From positions 1 to 7,400 of the forward strand of contig QIEB01000594.1 of NCBI GenBank assembly GCA_003229495.1: DNA of 7,400 nt. Reading direction: 5' to 3'. This document shows positions 1 through 5,200 of this stretch, one piece after another; the first letter of the stretch is position 1, and every line of letters begins with the position of its first letter. The DNA comes from Flammeovirgaceae bacterium. Lineage in GTDB: Bacteria > Bacteroidota > Bacteroidia > Cytophagales > Cyclobacteriaceae. The notes beneath the pieces are model-generated. The model had not been told where the DNA came from, made no database searches, and was given only the letters and a program-made list of their open reading frames with translations. The position numbers and the translations under genes are program-made.

Positions 1-1008
1 GGCGCCATACTAGCTTGGGTAGGGGGGATTAATCATACTCATTTTAAGTATGACCATGTGAATATTGGTACAAAAAGACAGGTGGGCTCCATTTTTAAAC
101 CTGTGGTATATGCTGCGGCACTGGAAAATGGAGTAATGCCATGTGACTTTGTCTCATCCAGACGGGTAACCTACACCAACTTCGACGATTGGTCACCTGG
201 AAATGCCGATGAAGACTATCAGGGATATTACTCTGTTCAGGGCGCTCTTACACATTCGGTTAATACTGTCTCAGTGAAGGTCCTTAAAAGGACAAAAATA
301 AAAAATGCGGTCTCCATGGCCCATAAAATGGGAATTGAAAGTGAAATACCCGAAGTGCCATCTATCGCATTAGGAACACCAAACCTGTCCCTGTTCGAAA
401 TGGTGGGAGCATATTGCAGCTTTGTTAATCAAGGAACAGCGGTTAAGCCCAGATACTTACAAAGAATAGAGGACCATAACGGCAAGTTGCTTGAGGAATT
501 TGGACCGGGTATGAAAATGCGGCAGGCCATGTCCAAAAGAACCGCCTCGCTTATGCTGCAAATGTTACAGCGGGTAGTCAACAAAGGGACAGCACAAAGA
601 CTAAGATCGAATTACCAGCTTACTAATGACATCGCGGGAAAGACAGGCACTACCCAATCTCATGCAGACGGTTGGTTTATTGGTGTAACCCCAAAACTTG
701 TGGCGGGTGTCTGGGTTGGAAGTGATGACCCAAACATCCATTTCCGAACCATAACCTATGGTCAGGGAGCAGCAATGGCCTTGCCCATTTGGGCTTTGTT
801 TATGCAGAAGGTAAATAAAGATCAGGAATTTAAGGACTTGAGGAAGGCTAAATTCAAACCTACCCCTTACCCATTAGATGCCTTATTGGATTGTGAAGAC
901 TACAAGGAGCAACGATCTATTGGAGATATTTTCAAGAAAATACTTGGTGGGCGAAAGAAAAAGTCCAAAGACCGGAATAGGAGGACCAAACATAGGAAAT
1001 ACCGGTAG
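1..1008 (+). CDS. Class A penicillin-binding protein (PBP1A-like), C-terminal transpeptidase part; 5' end outside window
   Basis: This is a bifunctional peptidoglycan synthase of the PBP1A type, anchored in the inner membrane with its catalytic domains in the periplasm. Only the transpeptidase (DD-peptide cross-linking) half is present. The reading frame is open from base 1, and the first codons (GAILAWVGG) match the conserved start of the PBP transpeptidase domain, so the GTG at 58 is internal and not a start. All three active-site motifs are visible: SIFK with the acyl-enzyme Ser at 88-90, SVN at 256-264, and KTGTT from 640, followed by the typical DGWFIG and GVWVGSDD stretch. The last 25 or so residues are very rich in Lys and Arg, a common cytosol-unlike tail in this family. 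The glycosyltransferase 51 domain and membrane anchor must lie to the left. The gene converges on the caspase-like gene 35 bp away. It looks intact and functional within the part seen; the exact paralogue name (mrcA/ponA class) cannot be settled from this half. Confidence 0.95.
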   Translation, partial: GAILAWVGGINHTHFKYDHVNIGTKRQVGSIFKPVVYAAALENGVMPCDFVSSRRVTYTNFDDWSPGNADEDYQGYYSVQGALTHSVNTVSVKVLKRTKIKNAVSMAHKMGIESEIPEVPSIALGTPNLSLFEMVGAYCSFVNQGTAVKPRYLQRIEDHNGKLLEEFGPGMKMRQAMSKRTASLMLQMLQRVVNKGTAQRLRSNYQLTNDIAGKTGTTQSHADGWFIGVTPKLVAGVWVGSDDPNIHFRTITYGQGAAMALPIWALFMQKVNKDQEFKDLRKAKFKPTPYPLDALLDCEDYKEQRSIGDIFKKILGGRKKKSKDRNRRTKHRKYR

Positions 1009-1043
1009 GCAAATACTAGCTGTCGGCAACCTGATGATCTTGA

Positions 1044-2249
1044 TTAATTGCCTGATCTGGGCTGTCTGAAGGTAAACCCTTTGCCGGCGCTGTGATCACC
1101 AAACTCCACATAAATAGGACTTGGGTCCACGTCTTCAAATTCCATCAATAGGTCCCGCCAGGAGGGCCGTTCTGACTGCTCGAATTTCCTTAGGTAGGTA
1201 ATAAATGCCCTGCTTAATGGAGATCCTGCATTATGAATAGGACCTTGTTCGTAGTGTAAAGAGCCAGATAAAATGCCCAGCCTGGTCTTTCCTTCCAACA
1301 TGACCACACTATTACTATCTGCCGGCTGCTCCTGTAGCTGTACCAATACCTCTGATAACGGTTCTCCTCTCCCTTTCACGGCGTCCATCATCATGAATAT
1401 GTGTTGGGCCGGTATATTGTTAACTATTGACTTTATGGCGCTGTATGATATGTAGGTGGTATTTGCATCCGGAAGAATTACTGAATTTTTACATACCAGG
1501 TAGCCCTCGCCAGAACCCGGATTAAAGTACCCATGACCAGAAAAGTAGATAAACAGTTGGTCGTACGGCTGAAATTCTTTTACTACATATTCCTCCAACT
1601 TACTTAGTAGGTTAAAAGTGGAAGTGTTTCTGACGATCTCAATGTTAAAACCACTTTCCTCCAGTACTCTGGCGATCCTATCTGCATCTCTTACAGGTCC
1701 TTGCAAATCATCCCAGGATTCATACTCATCAATACCAAAAATCAGAGCGTAATCTGTCCGCAACGAAGGTGACATCTGTACTTCGATCTTTCTCTGGTGT
1801 TTTAAAGCACCTTGTTCGTTTTGAACTATTAATTGTAAGTCATTGGAACCAGTTTGTAACTGCACGGTTTTCTCTAGCCATGCGTCAAACAGATAGCCTG
1901 TCTCTGCTTCTGAAAAATTTTCAAATACCTCCACCACCTGGTTATTCACCACCAACGTTACCTTAACTACCGGTGATTTTGAGTTGATACCTAACTTCAA
2001 ATTCACCACTTCCTTGTCAACGGTCTTTACGGACTCCAATGGATAAACCCATCTTATGGTGGGTTTTACAGTTTTATTGGATAATTCGGGGTCGGTTATT
2101 TGAATTTCAAGTGAATTACTCTTGCCTGAAAATGTCTGAGATACCCCCCGGTGATAGGTCCCAAAAGAACATATCATCAGATATGCAAGCCAATATAAAA
2201 CGAATTTGTTATTTTTTAATGACACGTTTGTATATGGATTTTTGTCCAT
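1044..2249 (-). CDS. Exported caspase-family (C14-like) protein lacking the catalytic cysteine
   Basis: From the ATG at 2249 the protein has 401 residues. Residues 16-30 (FVLYWLAYLMICSFG) form a hydrophobic stretch after a Lys/Asn-rich start: a signal peptide or N-terminal anchor. There is no proper lipobox (LMIC has Ile before Cys). Residues about 48-158 resemble the Ig-like beta domain that precedes the caspase domain in Bacteroidota homologues (TIRWVYP near its start). Residues about 167-393 are the caspase fold: ALIFGIDEY, PVRDADRIARVL, FIYFSGHGYF with the catalytic His (codon 1533-1535), and RLGILSG then SPLSRAF near the substrate pocket. The second dyad residue is missing: after NNIPAQHIFMMMD comes AVKGRG, where active relatives have a Cys; the codon at 1377-1379 is GTG (Val). 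The fold assignment is strong and loss of cysteine protease activity is inferred. The frame is open up to 2405, but that part lies inside the neighbour's sorting domain. The ATG at 2249 (overlap 41 bp) or the GTG at 2225 (overlap 17 bp, giving a shorter basic start) are the plausible starts; neither has a good ribosome binding site. Probably the last gene of an operon with the upstream adhesin. Confidence 0.85.
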   Translation of the reverse strand: MDKNPYTNVSLKNNKFVLYWLAYLMICSFGTYHRGVSQTFSGKSNSLEIQITDPELSNKTVKPTIRWVYPLESVKTVDKEVVNLKLGINSKSPVVKVTLVVNNQVVEVFENFSEAETGYLFDAWLEKTVQLQTGSNDLQLIVQNEQGALKHQRKIEVQMSPSLRTDYALIFGIDEYESWDDLQGPVRDADRIARVLEESGFNIEIVRNTSTFNLLSKLEEYVVKEFQPYDQLFIYFSGHGYFNPGSGEGYLVCKNSVILPDANTTYISYSAIKSIVNNIPAQHIFMMMDAVKGRGEPLSEVLVQLQEQPADSNSVVMLEGKTRLGILSGSLHYEQGPIHNAGSPLSRAFITYLRKFEQSERPSWRDLLMEFEDVDPSPIYVEFGDHSAGKGFTFRQPRSGN

Positions 2250-5200
2250 TAACCTCAAGGCGTAACAGATAAGTACCACCAGGGATCCGACTTCCAGAGT
2301 TATTTGTACCATTCCAATCCACTTTATAGAAACCTGGCCTATACTGATCTTCCCAAAGGGACTTAACTCTTCTTCCCATAAGATCATACACTGACAAGCG
2401 AACAAAATCTGAATCCAATTGTTCAGGTAGTGTAAAAGTCACTGTCAGGTTGTTGGTAAAAGGATTGGGATATATTGCCGCCAATACCGCCCTGGCCGGC
2501 TGTAGCTCCCTGGCTATGAATTCACTACTACCATAATATACAGCAAAATTATGAGTTTCCTGATTAGTGAAGCTATAATTTTGATTTTCCAACATGTTGA
2601 TAATTACCTCTTTGTCTTTATTATAAAGCCATAACTCCTTATCTGAAGCCAAAGAGGAGATCTTTGACCATTCAAGGCTGATCTCTGGGTCGCTCACATT
2701 GGTTTCAACAGTAAATTCCCAAACATGCTCCCCGGAGGTTGTTACAACGTCTCGGGAAAATTCCGGCGCAAAATACTCCGGTTTCTTGAAATTCACATCC
2801 AGGTATTCCAGGAACCTGGGAGCCCGTATGCGATCATAGGAGTCCTTGCTGTGATCCGCATTTTGTCTCATACCGAGCCCTCCCGTGTTGTTCTTTAAGT
2901 TAGAGGTGGAAAGGTTAAGATCGAGTTCCCAATTATTCTCATCATTAACATCAGGAGATGACCCAATCCTTCCTCCTTGTATGGCTGGAAACTTCTCTAA
3001 TGGAATTACTAAAGTTGTTGCCTGGTTTGCAAAAACAAATGCTCCCTGGAAGGACTTCAATACCCCCGCAGTGCTGTAACCGCCATTATAGGTAGTGACC
3101 TCTAAATCAACCCCCTGGGCGCCATTACGGATAAGTACTTCGGACCAGGATATATTGAAGTTATAGGGGTTCCCAATTAGGGTCCATCCCTCATCAAGGC
3201 GCATAGTAAAAGCTTGATCGGCAAATAATTCCGTATTACCCGGACCAGTGTCCAGGGACGCATTGTCTTTAATAATCAACCAATATCCTTTGCCTCTTTC
3301 AAAAGAATTAAGCCCTTCAGTATGCTCTACTAAGTTGCCTTTCTGATATGAAAACAAACGCCACTGGATTTGATCATAAGGGCCGAGATCATCACCGAAA
3401 ACCGCCGACACACTGCTATCATCCAGTTCCAAAGGAATGGCAATAAGATTATAATTTGTAATACGTTCCCCAAATACAATCCTCTGGAAGTCTATCCCAT
3501 CTCCTTCATATTGGTTATAAGTAAAACCTGGCAGATTAATCGAGCTGCCTTCGGTATTGCTTACAATAAACTCATATTGAATTCCCAAGTCATCAAATTG
3601 GCTACTATCTACCATTGTTTGGTAAAAACTGTCCACTAAGGTCAACTCCATGATAGTCCATGCATCTCTGGAACTGGAAATACCCCGGTAGCTGAACAAT
3701 ACCCGATCAACATCAAACTCTTCTTCAACCACGATGCTGTATAATTCACTAGGATTGGTGACCGGATGAAATTTCGGAAGCGCCCCAGGTATAATAAAGG
3801 GAGGATTCTGATCTGAAAATATGGAAATTACAAATGTCTGTTCCAGTGCACTTTCTCCATCATCCGTCTTAACTCGTATATTATAAATTTCCTGTTGTTC
3901 CTGATCAAAGGTGGTTTGTGAGATCAGCTGATTCCCTTCAATTGTGAATGCACTGTTGTCCTCACTTCCATCACCCACCACTAAACTATATGTAAAGGTT
4001 TCATTGGGGTCTATGTCAACAGTAGTAAATGTACCGACTGCCGTACCAATTGGTACAGATTCATGAATGAAGGTATTGCTAAGAATCAAATCAATGGGGG
4101 CATCATTGACATCCTGAATAGTAAGACTAACTGTGGCTACGCCTGAAACACCTCCGTCGTCATCAGCCACGGTATAAGTAAAAGTATCCTCTCCGGTAAA
4201 ATTCTCATTCGGTATATACTTTACTCCTTCCCCTGTCAGTTCAACCACGCCATTGGTTGGGCCTGACACTATAATTACCCCGTTAACATCCAGAAAACCA
4301 TCAACGTCTGTGTCATTCTCAATAATGTTCAATATAGATTGAACATCTTCGTCCACGGTAAATACATCATCTACGGCAATTGGAAGGTCATTAACATCGT
4401 TCACGGTAATATTTACGGTAGCAATATTTGAAATCTGGCCTTGTTCGTCCCTGACGGTATAGGTAAAGACATCAGCACCATTAAAATCAAGTGCGGGGAT
4501 GTAGATTACCGAACCTGTCCCATCAGAATTTACAGTAGCCGTCCCATTGGCAGGGGAAGTGACAATGCTCACAGTACCTGGATCAATAGCACCATCACTG
4601 TCCTCATCATTTGACAGTATGTCGATTTCTACCTCGGTGTCCTCATCCGTAGTTACATTGTCATCATTAGCTATCAAAGGGTCATTAACATCATTTACCG
4701 AAACATTTACTTGAGCGATATTTGATAAGGCTCCATCATTATCCTCCACCGTATAATCAAAAGTATCCAACCCATTGAAATTGATATCCGGAGTGTATTG
4801 CACCGTTCCATCAGTATTTACTACCACAGTTCCGTTGGATGGATCTGTGACAATCACTAATGACGCACCATTGATGGTGCCATCTATATCGGTATCGTTA
4901 TTAATCAAATTGATGGTAACCGGTTGGTCTTCATCCGTATTTGCGATGTCATCATTGGCGGTTGGGGGGTCGTTTCCTTCATTTACGGTAATATTCACTA
5001 ATGCCACATTACTGACTGCTCCATCATCGTCTTTTACTGTATAAGTAAAGTTATCAGCACCATTAAAATCAGTGTCAGGGGTATAGGTAAACGTACCGTC
5101 CACATTTACCACCAAAGCTCCATTACCTGGGGGTGAAAAGACCAATAAAGTTGAAGCTACCAGGGTGCCGTCAACATCAGAATCGTTATCCAGCGCACTG

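Noticed and set aside
58..1008. GTG at 58 as the start of the PBP gene
   Set aside because: The frame is open to base 1 and the residues before it match the conserved start of the PBP transpeptidase domain, so the gene begins outside the window.
1025..1052. Possible terminator hairpin between the converging genes (GGCAA at 1025-1029 pairing with TTGCC at 1048-1052)
   Set aside because: Only 5 bp of stem with an 18-base loop and no T tract on either strand; not convincing as an intrinsic terminator.
878..1069. Short plus-strand open frame overlapping the PBP 3' end
   Set aside because: It overlaps the conserved PBP frame and shows no recognisable domain.
2169..2180. Lipobox (LMIC) in the caspase-like protein
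   Set aside because: The residue before the Cys is Ile where Gly, Ala or Ser is expected, so a lipoprotein call is not supported.
2250..2405. Extended N-terminus of the caspase-like gene starting at 2405
   Set aside because: This stretch lies wholly inside the T9SS sorting domain of the neighbour, and a plausible signal peptide follows the later starts at 2249 or 2225.
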